DNA of 5,554 nt from TA-21 sp036557405 (lineage in GTDB: Archaea; Thermoproteota; Nitrososphaeria; Nitrososphaerales; Nitrososphaeraceae). Positions 1 to 5,310 of the stretch are shown here, piece after piece (positions within the stretch are counted from its first letter, which is position 1; each line of letters opens with the position of its first letter). The notes beneath the pieces are model-generated. The model ran no database searches, had not been told where the DNA came from, and saw nothing but the letters and a program-made list of their open reading frames with translations. Both the position numbers and the translations under genes were made by a program. Location: assembly GCA_036557405.1 (NCBI GenBank), contig DATBHO010000123.1:1-5554 (forward strand), in the 5' to 3' direction.

Positions 1-189
1 GGCGATTCTGCTTCGGAAATATTCAATTTACCAAGACACCCTCATTTGAATCAAACCAGAATTCTAGGACCCGGCCATGAATATAATCATAAACTACTCT
101 ATATGACTCATAAGATGATACAGGCATCGATTCTATTTCATCATTACCACACAAAGGACAGATATTGGGAATGATTAAGTTGGTCAAGC
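1..189. repeat. Left terminal inverted repeat
   Basis: This segment is the reverse complement of 5366-5554. Base-by-base comparison shows 1-141 identical to the complement of 5414-5554. There are then four mismatches (142, 161, 162, 171) before the pairing ends at 189/5366. Beyond that, homology to the opposite end is patchy but traceable to about 319. The repeat covers the 3' three quarters of a zinc-ribbon gene plus 22 bases past its stop codon. The sequence outside the window is unknown, so the outer limit of the repeat is undefined. Confidence 0.97.
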
Positions 190-226
190 ATGTAGCACAC
201 CAATGACATGATTTACAGATCAACAA
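23..226 (-). CDS. Small multi-cysteine zinc-ribbon protein (probably 5'-frameshifted)
   Basis: The open frame from a TTG start gives 67 residues with two cysteine groups. The first is CKSCHWCATC (Cys 4, 7, 10, 13) and the second is CPLC (Cys 23, 26). A conserved-looking tail follows, with the segments ESMPVSSYESY and GRVLEFWF. The spacing suits a structural zinc ribbon. Small proteins like this are, from memory, numerous in Nitrososphaeria and have no known function; DNA, RNA or protein binding would be guesses. The frame stays open upstream to about 298 but offers no ATG, GTG or other TTG. The upstream codons look coding (YENKDKFIDKRN just before the TTG), and a plausible start lies at 302 in another frame, so the intact gene was probably about 90 residues. 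Most of the gene lies in the terminal inverted repeat and has a decayed partner at the right end. I am confident of the family type, less so that this copy is functional. Confidence 0.7.
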   Translation of the reverse strand: MLICKSCHWCATCLTNLIIPNICPLCGNDEIESMPVSSYESYRVVYDYIHGRVLEFWFDSNEGVLVN

Positions 227-257
227 ATTTCTCTTGTCAATAAACTTATCTTTGTTT

Positions 258-302
258 TCATAGAGCAGCGGATAAATCTTCGAAGTTACAATAGCGAATC
301 AT
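258..302 (-). other. Out-of-frame N-terminal segment of the zinc-ribbon gene
   Basis: An ATG at 302-300 opens a short frame, MIRYCNFEDLSAAL, that stops at TGA (260-258). The adjoining frame continues naturally as YENKDKFIDKRNLLICKSC. Restoring one base near 261-266 would fuse the two into a single protein of about 92 residues. The ATG also sits about 29 nt from a TATA-like element, which supports it as the ancestral start. The cause could be a real one-base deletion, a recoding site or a sequencing error. There is no homopolymer or slippery heptamer here, so I favour deletion or error. Confidence 0.55.
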
Positions 303-326
303 ACCCTAACGCATCATGCATATTTC

Positions 327-336
327 TTTTATTTAA
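327..336 (-). promoter_or_regulatory. TATA-like box of the zinc-ribbon gene
   Basis: On the minus strand this reads TTAAATAAAA, centred about 29 nt upstream of the ATG at 302. That is the spacing expected for an archaeal TATA box driving a leaderless or nearly leaderless transcript. It supports 302, rather than the internal TTG at 226, as the original start. AT-rich surroundings make chance matches common. Confidence 0.4.
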
Positions 337-357
337 CATCAATTATATTGAGTTTAA

Positions 358-452
358 ATGCTTTTAAGCATATCTAATATTCGTATTAGCAACCGAAGTA
401 AGAAAATGGTTTAGAAAATATGTATGACTTACCGGAATATTACGAATATTAC
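358..452. promoter_or_regulatory. Cluster of palindromes and tandem repeats between divergent genes
   Basis: Three exact symmetries lie close together in the spacer between the zinc-ribbon and radical SAM genes. ATGCTT-TT-AAGCAT occupies 358-371. CTAATA-TTCG-TATTAG occupies 374-389 and as RNA would be a six-pair hairpin with a UUCG loop. GAATATTAC is repeated in tandem at 435-443 and 444-452. In addition, 375-385 is an 11-base inverted match of 441-451. Such a group suits an operator region controlling one or both divergent genes, but no regulator is encoded nearby that I can link to it. Symmetry by chance is more likely in AT-rich DNA. Confidence 0.35.
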
Positions 453-494
453 CCATATAACAAACAAAGATAACAAAATAACTTATTTTTTACT

Positions 495-583
495 CTGTAG
501 TTAATTTTCATTAAATTTTTTTGTTACTATAAACACAAATTAACCGCGACTGTAGGTGACCTAATTCAGGATACGAACTACAG
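495..583. promoter_or_regulatory. CTGTAG/CTACAG motif set upstream of the radical SAM gene
   Basis: CTGTAG occurs at 495-500 and 550-555, and its complement CTACAG at 578-583. A GGTGACC palindrome lies at 555-561. All are upstream of the TATA-like box at 616-623, where an activator site would sit. Short motifs only; weak support. Confidence 0.2.
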
Positions 584-615
584 AACTTAAATAATCGGCT
601 AGTGAGAGCGTCTAA

Positions 616-623
616 TTTATAAA
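616..623 (+). promoter_or_regulatory. TATA box of the radical SAM gene
   Basis: TTTATAAA is centred about 28 nt upstream of the ATG at 648. Archaeal transcription begins about 25-27 nt downstream of the TATA box, which places the start close to or at the ATG and predicts a leaderless mRNA. There is no Shine-Dalgarno sequence before the ATG, in agreement with this. Confidence 0.6.
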
Positions 624-647
624 TTAAGTACAATATTACAACTATAT

Positions 648-1616
648 ATGGTAGACCTAGTATATGGTCGTGGAATAACTGATATTGTTCGAGAAATACC
701 TCTGTATGCCAGCATTTTCAAGAAATTTGTTGGTATCAAGTTTTTTAATACAAAGCCAGCATTATACGGTTCAGCCGATATAATTAATGTTTGTAACCTC
801 CACTGCTCACACTGCTACTGGTGGCTAAATAGGAAGGAGGATAATCAAGATTTAAGCGTAGAGGACTGGAGAGCAACAATCAGAAGAACATTCAAGAAGC
901 AAAACATTTTCGTTGTCACACTCGTTGGAGGGGAGCCAACTATGAGGCCAGAGATTATAGACGTATTTTGTGAAGAGATGCCTAGAAGGATATGTGTGGT
1001 TACAAATGGCTATTTCCCCCTGAAAAGGATCAAAAATCTTTACTTTTATTGGATATCATTAGATGGGACTGAAAAGGCTCACGATGCGATTAGAGGAAAA
1101 GATTCCTATGCTAAAACCAAAGGTAACATTCTAGAGTATATTAAAGGTCCTCCTCGAAACGGCAAACCTGCCTGGAAAGATATTTGGATCACAATGACTA
1201 TCAATACTGTCAATTACTCTACAGCTATAGACTTGGCTGAAGAATGGGTTGGAAAAGTCAACAAAATAGGTTATCAGTTTCATACACCATTTATGAAAGG
1301 AGATCCTCTGTGGTTAGAATTTGGAAAATTACGTAATGATTTGGTAGACCGACTCATAGACCTTAGAAGAAAATATTCGGATTTTGTAATTAACAGTGAG
1401 AAACAACTATCCCTGATGAAAGGAAATTGGGGAGGTAGCGGGACAACTCCTGTTCAATGTCCATCCTGGGCAATACTTTCTTTGGATCATATGGGAAGAG
1501 TTAAGCAGCCCTGTTGTATTGGTAGTGCTGATACCAAGTCACTAAAGCCAATCTGTGAAGATTGCGGTCTTGGCTGCTATTCGGTATTAGTTGCAAATGG
1601 CATTTCGGGTGCATGA
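648..1616 (+). CDS. Radical SAM protein with C-terminal cysteine cluster
   Basis: This 322-residue protein should be a cytoplasmic radical SAM enzyme that uses a [4Fe-4S] cluster to cleave S-adenosylmethionine. The cluster motif CNLHCSHC supplies Cys49, Cys53 and Cys56. The SAM-binding GGEP motif is at 94-97, within GGEPTMRPE, followed by VTNG (118-121) and SLDG (137-140), all in the order usual for the barrel. The C-terminal part carries six more cysteines (271, 289, 290, 303, 306, 310) in the pattern C-x17-CC-x12-C-x2-C-x3-C. This resembles SPASM/twitch domains that bind auxiliary Fe-S clusters. The length is normal for the family and the protein looks intact. The substrate is unknown. SPASM-type relatives modify peptides or mature cofactors, but no precursor peptide is evident beside the gene. 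It appears to be a single transcription unit with a TATA-led, leaderless start. The many conserved-looking stretches suggest a core archaeal family rather than a recent import. Confidence 0.92.
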   Translation: MVDLVYGRGITDIVREIPLYASIFKKFVGIKFFNTKPALYGSADIINVCNLHCSHCYWWLNRKEDNQDLSVEDWRATIRRTFKKQNIFVVTLVGGEPTMRPEIIDVFCEEMPRRICVVTNGYFPLKRIKNLYFYWISLDGTEKAHDAIRGKDSYAKTKGNILEYIKGPPRNGKPAWKDIWITMTINTVNYSTAIDLAEEWVGKVNKIGYQFHTPFMKGDPLWLEFGKLRNDLVDRLIDLRRKYSDFVINSEKQLSLMKGNWGGSGTTPVQCPSWAILSLDHMGRVKQPCCIGSADTKSLKPICEDCGLGCYSVLVANGISGA

Positions 1617-1745
1617 CAATTCACATCTTTGTCTATGTATTTATTGGCATAATTTGATACGCCATAAATTAATTATCGTTACCAATGACGGATACGAAAT
1701 TGAGATAAAAATAAAAATTGGTATTGATATACGCCACCACCGGAA

Positions 1746-1765
1746 TGATGTACACTGATGTACAC
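1746..1765. repeat. Tandem 10-base direct repeat
   Basis: TGATGTACAC occurs twice without a spacer. A period of about one helical turn would put both copies on the same face of the DNA, which suits a protein-binding site, but no gene start lies close by. It is 130 bases after the radical SAM gene and about 435 before the next gene. Confidence 0.45.
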
Positions 1766-1928
1766 CACTATGACTCGCTGTTCATTAGGAAATCTAGTTA
1801 GAATTTAGAATTTGATGATATAATTAGTAAATTTCGGGTGTAGTTTGATTCATCCAGCAGTCAAAACATACTTCAAAATCTAGTTGATAAACCTCAATTT
1901 TATTTTTATTACAGATTTGACATAATTT

Positions 1929-1948
1929 TTCCATATAAGGAACTTTCA
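1929..1948. repeat. Intergenic TTCC/GGAA element, copy 1
   Basis: TTCCATATAAGGAACTTT contains an inverted TTCC...GGAA core. Together with flanking ATAATTTT and AAT it closely matches 2738-2770. It may be a protein-binding site or a remnant of a dispersed repeat. Confidence 0.35.
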
Positions 1949-2172
1949 ATATTTGGATATAATAGTATATCATTTTATTCATTTGTGACGATTTAAGTAT
2001 GAAGTTTTATTTATTACAAAATTGTTGAAATAAATACAAATAATGACATATTTGATACTTTTATTAGTACTATTTACTGTGCTAATATCAATTTGTATAC
2101 GTTTAGTGTTTTTTTATGATTTTTAAACAGAACCAACAATTAGTATTATTTACAGCTGAGGTATAGCTAATG

Positions 2173-2180
2173 TTTTTATG
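2173..2180 (+). promoter_or_regulatory. Possible TATA box of the small basic protein gene
   Basis: TTTTTATG lies about 24 nt upstream of the ATG at 2201, compatible with leaderless initiation there. The sequence is a poor match to a TATA consensus and the surroundings are AT-rich. Confidence 0.3.
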
Positions 2181-2200
2181 GAATGTTAACCTGATAAAAA

Positions 2201-2398
2201 ATGATTATTATGAGAAGAAGAGTTGAAATGATGCCAAAGTCAAAGGCTACCAAGAATGGTGAACAGCGAATAACCACAAACAGAGATAAAACCAGACATC
2301 TGGAATATTTTAATAATGGACAGTGGCGACACAGTGACAAATGCAGGGAGTTTACTAACAAAGAGTGTTCATTGGTAAGGCTCAGGAAGTATGAATAG
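2201..2398 (+). CDS. Small basic hypothetical protein
   Basis: The 65-residue frame (MIIMRRRVEMM then PKSKATKNGEQRI) is strongly basic and hydrophilic, rich in Lys, Arg, Asn and Gln. It has two cysteines near the C-terminus, in DKCREF and NKECSL. There is no signal peptide, membrane segment or recognisable domain. Candidate starts are ATG at 2201, 2210, 2228 and 2231. The TATA-like element favours 2201, while the purine-rich GAGAAGAAG before 2228 could serve as a weak ribosome site for the later pair. The opposite strand also has an open frame, but its extreme Leu/Ile/Phe content is what a charged gene produces on its antisense strand. Function is not recognised. Basic character would allow nucleic-acid binding, but nothing shows it. 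It converges with the small gene on the minus strand, 62 bases away. Confidence 0.5.
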   Translation: MIIMRRRVEMMPKSKATKNGEQRITTNRDKTRHLEYFNNGQWRHSDKCREFTNKECSLVRLRKYE

Positions 2399-2460
2399 CT
2401 AGCGTCATCGTCATTCTTGTTAGGCGTGTCAATCTAAATTTTTGAAATGTGTTGTCCTTA

Positions 2461-2676
2461 TTACAATTGATTGTATATCGGTGGTGATAATCTAACTTCT
2501 ATAGTACTCAATATGTTATCTATGCAACTATTTGTAATGAGAGAAGGGATTCTTAACTTTGTTTCTATGGGCAATAAACAATTTATAAATTCTAAAATTG
2601 CGATTCGCTGTCCGATGTCATTCTCCTCACGGCACTTTTCAACTAAGCTTATCAGATATCTCGTATTTTGTGACAT
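2461..2676 (-). CDS. Small helical hypothetical protein
   Basis: The frame runs from ATG at 2676 to TAA at 2461 and encodes 71 residues beginning MSQNTRYLISLVEKC. Hydrophobic residues are spaced at 3-4 positions (YLISLVEKCREEN, IAILEFINCLL, CIDNILSTIEVRL), so it should fold as two or three amphipathic helices. No signal peptide or membrane span is visible. A plus-strand frame covers the same DNA but encodes an erratic Met/Ser/Phe-rich sequence. I chose the minus strand because it gives the more protein-like composition and helical pattern. Small helical proteins of this style seem familiar from Nitrososphaeria, but I cannot name a family. It is divergent from the glycosyltransferase gene across a 176-base spacer. 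Confidence 0.55.
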   Translation of the reverse strand: MSQNTRYLISLVEKCREENDIGQRIAILEFINCLLPIETKLRIPSLITNSCIDNILSTIEVRLSPPIYNQL

Positions 2677-2745
2677 TAATTACTATATTATGGATACTAT
2701 AGAGTTAAGAATGTTTAGATACATTCCACGCCCTTACAAATAATT

Positions 2746-2765
2746 TTCCATAATTGGGAACTTTT
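2746..2765. repeat. Intergenic TTCC/GGAA element, copy 2
   Basis: TTCCATAATTGGGAACTTTT matches the element at 1929 apart from the central bases and one extra G. Here it lies in the divergent spacer between the minus-strand small gene and the glycosyltransferase, about 90 bases from the latter's start. A shared regulator site is possible. Confidence 0.35.
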
Positions 2766-2825
2766 AAAATAATTATTATACTCCAATGTTACTACAGAAT
2801 GGTCCTACGACCACATCATAATGTT

Positions 2826-2846
2826 AATTATAAATACAAAGGATGA
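2826..2846 (+). promoter_or_regulatory. TATA-like box and ribosome site of the glycosyltransferase gene
   Basis: AATTATAAATAC (2826-2837) is a good TATA match centred about 22 nt before the GTG start at 2853. GGATGA (2841-2846) resembles a Shine-Dalgarno site with six bases to the GTG. The two signals partly compete: a start site set by this box would fall at or after the GTG, making the transcript leaderless and the GGATGA unused. Both nonetheless support translation beginning near 2853. Confidence 0.45.
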
Positions 2847-2852
2847 TATAGC

Positions 2853-4088
2853 GTGACGAGTTTTAATTTATTGTTTATAAATGAAATTACAGAGTGTTAT
2901 GATTTGAAGATTTTAATGATTTCAACAGAGTATCCGCCCATGCATGGTGGTGTTGGACGCTACTGCAAGAAGCTAGTCGATTCGTTAAGAACTGAAGGCA
3001 TTCATGTATCAGTCGTATGCAATGAAGCTGGAGATGGAGATTATATTGGCATCTCGCCAAATAATAAAAATAATTCTGAAGTCCTCTTAAAAATTGTTAA
3101 AGAGGTCGAACCAGATCTTGTTCACATACAATATGAACACGGGCTGTATGGAATACGCTTAGATCCAATAAATCCCGGAAAAACACGCACAAATATAGAA
3201 TCATTCTACAATGATTGCACGATTCCTATAGTCACCACTTTCCATTCTGCGTACACTTTCACTCAATGGATGAAATTGGTAGTTCCATTAAATAATAGAA
3301 TATTTGGGCGCTTTGGGACTTTTCTTATGATGGCTTACGACTATTGGACACATCTACTAAATTATAATTCTTTTAACTCTCTAAATAGGCAAAAAATAGG
3401 ACTCAATAAAGCCGGAGTCGTGTTTTCTAAATATCTAGCGAATCTTATCCCCGGTACTACATTAATATATCATGGAGCAGAGTCCATCTGTTCACCTCCC
3501 ATAAATAGAAATGAGGCAAGAAAGATCTTCTCACTTCCTGAAGGTGAAAACCTTGCATTAGCTGTGGGATTCATGACCGCAACCAAGGGATGGGATATAA
3601 TTGGAAAAATGAAGATACCTAAGGGGTGGAAGATCGTAATAAACACCTCACGAAATCATTATGGAAGGGAAAAATTAAATGATAATTTTGAAAATGAAGG
3701 CGTTATCAACTTGAACAGGGGCTTTCTAAGTGACAGAGATTTGTCATTACTCTTGTACTGTGTTGATGCTTTGATTCTCCCTTACAAAGTTACTTCTGGT
3801 TCAGGTGTAATGTACGATGGACTAGCTCATGGACTCCCGTTTATTTCAAGTAAGTTAGAATTTTTCAAGGAATTCTCTGATATGAAGTTAGGGATGATGG
3901 TTAATCGTAATCCAGCAGAATTCTCAAATTCTCTTGTAAAACTTAAAATGAATTACAAGGTATACAAAGATGCGGTCGAAGACCAAAGAAAATATCTACT
4001 CTGGAAGGAAGTTGCTAAAAAGCATATATTTCTATATAATTCGATTATTGACCATGCTAGTCCACCTGTATTGAAAATTACTACATAG
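2853..4088 (+). CDS. GT-B fold glycosyltransferase, GT4-like
   Basis: This 411-residue protein should transfer a sugar from an activated donor, probably to a glycan, lipid or protein at the cytoplasmic face of the membrane. It has the two Rossmann-like halves of a GT-B enzyme. The N-terminal half starts LKILMISTEYPPMHGGVGRY (18-37), with the glycine loop that contacts substrate, then PDLVHIQYEH (87-96) and VTTFHS (127-132). The C-terminal half has VGFMTATKGWD (238-248), equivalent to the VGRL-x-KG region of GT4 enzymes. Next comes LILPY (307-311) and the donor site around 314-329 (TSGSGVMYDGLAHGLPF). The usual EX7E motif reads T314-x7-D322, so its first Glu is lost and the second is Asp. The GTG start adds about 17 residues before the first strand; TTG at codon 18 is an alternative. 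Surface glycan, S-layer or lipid glycosylation is likely in an archaeon, but donor and acceptor are unknown. It is apparently monocistronic and intact. Confidence 0.9.
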   Translation: MTSFNLLFINEITECYDLKILMISTEYPPMHGGVGRYCKKLVDSLRTEGIHVSVVCNEAGDGDYIGISPNNKNNSEVLLKIVKEVEPDLVHIQYEHGLYGIRLDPINPGKTRTNIESFYNDCTIPIVTTFHSAYTFTQWMKLVVPLNNRIFGRFGTFLMMAYDYWTHLLNYNSFNSLNRQKIGLNKAGVVFSKYLANLIPGTTLIYHGAESICSPPINRNEARKIFSLPEGENLALAVGFMTATKGWDIIGKMKIPKGWKIVINTSRNHYGREKLNDNFENEGVINLNRGFLSDRDLSLLLYCVDALILPYKVTSGSGVMYDGLAHGLPFISSKLEFFKEFSDMKLGMMVNRNPAEFSNSLVKLKMNYKVYKDAVEDQRKYLLWKEVAKKHIFLYNSIIDHASPPVLKITT

Positions 4089-4221
4089 ATTTCATTTATT
4101 ACTGGAAGAATAACCAGACATAGTCTAATTTACCAAATGTCATATCGGAGTACGGCATTTCATTTAAGTTACCAAAAATAAGTTATAATCTCTGGAATTG
4201 CTCATGGACAAATATTCATTC

Positions 4222-4228
4222 TTATATG
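4222..4228 (+). promoter_or_regulatory. Possible TATA box of the charged small protein gene
   Basis: TTATATG is centred about 23 nt upstream of the ATG at 4248, near the spacing for a leaderless start. No ribosome site precedes the ATG. The support is moderate because the region is AT-rich. Confidence 0.35.
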
Positions 4229-4247
4229 TGATAATGAATATATTAAG

Positions 4248-4517
4248 ATGTGGATAGACTCAAAATTGACTGTTAATATTTCTTCAAAAGTCGAAGCTGA
4301 CTTTAGAGAGAGATATAACATATACCTAAGGACGAAGAAACAACGAATATTTGATAAATATAGTGGATTCAACGAATTGGAGGACGAAAGAAAAATCGTT
4401 AACCAGCAAATTATGAGGACTCCTGGACGTAGAGGGGAGATTATTAAGAATGAAGAGATAGATAAAGAATTTTCCAGGCGATATAGCGACTATATAAGAA
4501 GTAATAAAAGAATTTAG
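4248..4517 (+). CDS. Small highly charged helical hypothetical protein
   Basis: The frame encodes 89 residues beginning MWIDSKLTVNISSKVEADF. A short strand-like stretch (KLTVNIS) is followed by long charged helices (VEADFRERYNIYLRTKKQR, ELEDERKIVNQQIM, NEEIDKEFSRRYSDYIRSN) rich in Arg, Lys and Glu. There are no cysteines, membrane spans or signal peptide. A strand then helices loosely recalls ribbon-helix-helix regulators, and coiled-coil pairing is also possible; neither is established. The minus-strand frame over the same DNA is hydrophobic and looks like its shadow. The gene stands alone, 159 bases after the glycosyltransferase, with its own possible TATA box. I do not recognise the family. 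Confidence 0.6.
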   Translation: MWIDSKLTVNISSKVEADFRERYNIYLRTKKQRIFDKYSGFNELEDERKIVNQQIMRTPGRRGEIIKNEEIDKEFSRRYSDYIRSNKRI

Positions 4518-4596
4518 TATTCGGATTCGGATAGAAAACAACTTTACTAATTCATGAATTCTTCATCCCTCTTCACAAAACTTTGATTTTTATGAC

Positions 4597-4626
4597 TCCG
4601 TCGCAACCCGGCTGGGGATTGGGTGT
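4597..4626. other. Isolated GC-rich patch
   Basis: Within a very AT-rich spacer, about 30 bases rise to roughly two thirds G+C (core AACCCGGCTGGGGATTGGGT). The core can form only a short stem, CCC with GGG, flanked by CA/TG pairs. GC islands in AT-rich archaeal genomes often mark structured RNAs, but this one is short, and no box C/D, tRNA or other known RNA signature is visible. Confidence 0.2.
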
Positions 4627-4666
4627 ATAGATTCAAAAAGTATTGTAAATGACAGTCTCAATCGCT

Positions 4667-4672
4667 AAAAAA
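4667..4672 (-). terminator. Oligo-T terminator of the 113-residue gene
   Basis: On the minus strand a run of six T lies about 20 bases after the stop codon at 4692. Archaeal RNA polymerase terminates at short T tracts without needing a hairpin. Position and orientation fit, but T runs are common in this DNA. Confidence 0.4.
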
Positions 4673-4691
4673 TATTAACTATTTTATTTCC

Positions 4692-5033
4692 TTATCTAAG
4701 TTTTTGATTCTTCGCATCTATAATAAAGCTTAACCAATGTTTACGTTCTTTTTCAGGAATATAGAGGAATTCTTTAGCCCGAACCACTAGTTTTCCTTTA
4801 AAAATATAAAAATCAACACCGCATTCGACTTGTCCCTCATTTAACAGGAAATTAATGTAATTCGGTCCGATGTCAACTAATTTATTACTTCTATATTTAT
4901 GCAAAACGATTGGGTTAAAATCCATACTCTCAGTATCTCGCCACCTACCAGTAATCGGATCTACGCTGTCCAGATAATGTAGTTCGTAATTGATCTTATC
5001 ATGATCTTCAGGACTTAACCAGTCAAATTTCAT
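4692..5033 (-). CDS. Hypothetical protein, 113 residues
   Basis: The frame runs from ATG at 5033 to TAA at 4692 and begins MKFDWLSPEDHDKINYEL. Composition is that of a soluble globular protein, with evenly spread aromatic and charged residues. There is an extended, strand-rich middle (CGVDFYIFKGKLVVRAKEF) and a helical end (EKERKHWLSFIIDAKNQ). There is one cysteine, no signal peptide and no membrane segment. No competing frame of similar length lies opposite. An in-frame stop lies a short way upstream and no other ATG intervenes, so the start is fairly secure, although I see no clear promoter or ribosome site. I do not recognise the family and assign no function. It points away from the right-hand zinc-ribbon remnant. 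Confidence 0.75.
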   Translation of the reverse strand: MKFDWLSPEDHDKINYELHYLDSVDPITGRWRDTESMDFNPIVLHKYRSNKLVDIGPNYINFLLNEGQVECGVDFYIFKGKLVVRAKEFLYIPEKERKHWLSFIIDAKNQKLR

Positions 5034-5238
5034 AGTTAAAACATAGAATATTGCGCTACCTTATCTACTTTCTAATTTTTGATATCAGTAGATTAACAAC
5101 AAATATAAAATAGATTACTTTTTTTAGAATCATTTCATCACCCCTAAACACCAATCTGAGTCATTGTATCAATCTAAAATGAATCATATAATCAACAATG
5201 AGATTAGGACATATTTGCTTTCCATTCAATGAATAATT

Positions 5239-5265
5239 ATTTGCATCATGCGGTAGTGTGCAAAT
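5239..5265. repeat. Inverted repeat ATTTGCA/TGCAAAT
   Basis: ATTTGCA (5239-5245) and TGCAAAT (5259-5265) form a perfect seven-base inverted pair around a 13-base centre. The left part overlaps GCATCATGCGGTAGTGT (5243-5259), which matches 14 of 17 bases of the zinc-ribbon gene upstream region at the left end (complement of 303-319). It therefore probably lies in the remnant promoter or leader of the right-hand copy. Whether the dyad has a role is unclear. Confidence 0.35.
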
Positions 5266-5310
5266 TATGCCAAAAGTACTAGTCGTATGTATATGATATT
5301 GGACACAAAT

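Larger units (their letters stand above)
1617..2172. other. Long intergenic region with short repeats, no gene seen
   Basis: About 556 bases hold no convincing reading frame on either strand and are frequently interrupted by stops. Small structures are present. A bulged hairpin after the radical SAM stop pairs 1641-1648 with 1661-1667. A perfect tandem of TGATGTACAC lies at 1746-1765. A palindromic TTCC-N6-GGAA element at 1929-1942 has a relative at 2746. ATTAGTACTATTTAC (2063-2077) recurs with one change at 2139-2153. AAATCTAGTT occurs near 1790 and again near 1875. None identifies an RNA gene. Confidence 0.6.

Noticed and set aside
1600..1840. Repeat of TTTCGGGTG at the radical SAM 3' end and near 1829, as a duplicated gene tail
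   Set aside because: Only nine bases match well and the flanks align only with several gaps, so chance cannot be excluded.
1929..1942. CCATATAAGG as a CArG-box transcription factor site
   Set aside because: It matches a eukaryotic MADS-box consensus, but the window is archaeal. The match follows from the short palindrome in AT-rich DNA.
1617..2200. CRISPR array, tRNA or other RNA gene in the long spacer
   Set aside because: There are no regularly spaced repeats, no cloverleaf or TTCGA-type loop, and no GC-rich structured segment.
2176..2361. Minus-strand hydrophobic frame that could be a small membrane protein
   Set aside because: It lies opposite a Lys/Arg/Asn-rich frame, and such frames give Leu/Ile/Phe-rich shadows. 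It has no loop or charge pattern typical of a membrane protein.
648..2398. Radical SAM enzyme with the small protein at 2201 as a modified-peptide system
   Set aside because: The two genes are about 585 bases apart with separate promoters, and the small protein has no leader or core pattern. No transporter or protease is present.
2471..2743. Plus-strand frame of 90 residues
   Set aside because: Its composition is erratic (many Met, Ser, Phe, Tyr) and it covers a more protein-like minus-strand frame.
4326..4541. Minus-strand frame of 71 residues
   Set aside because: It is a hydrophobic shadow of the charged plus-strand gene at 4248-4517.
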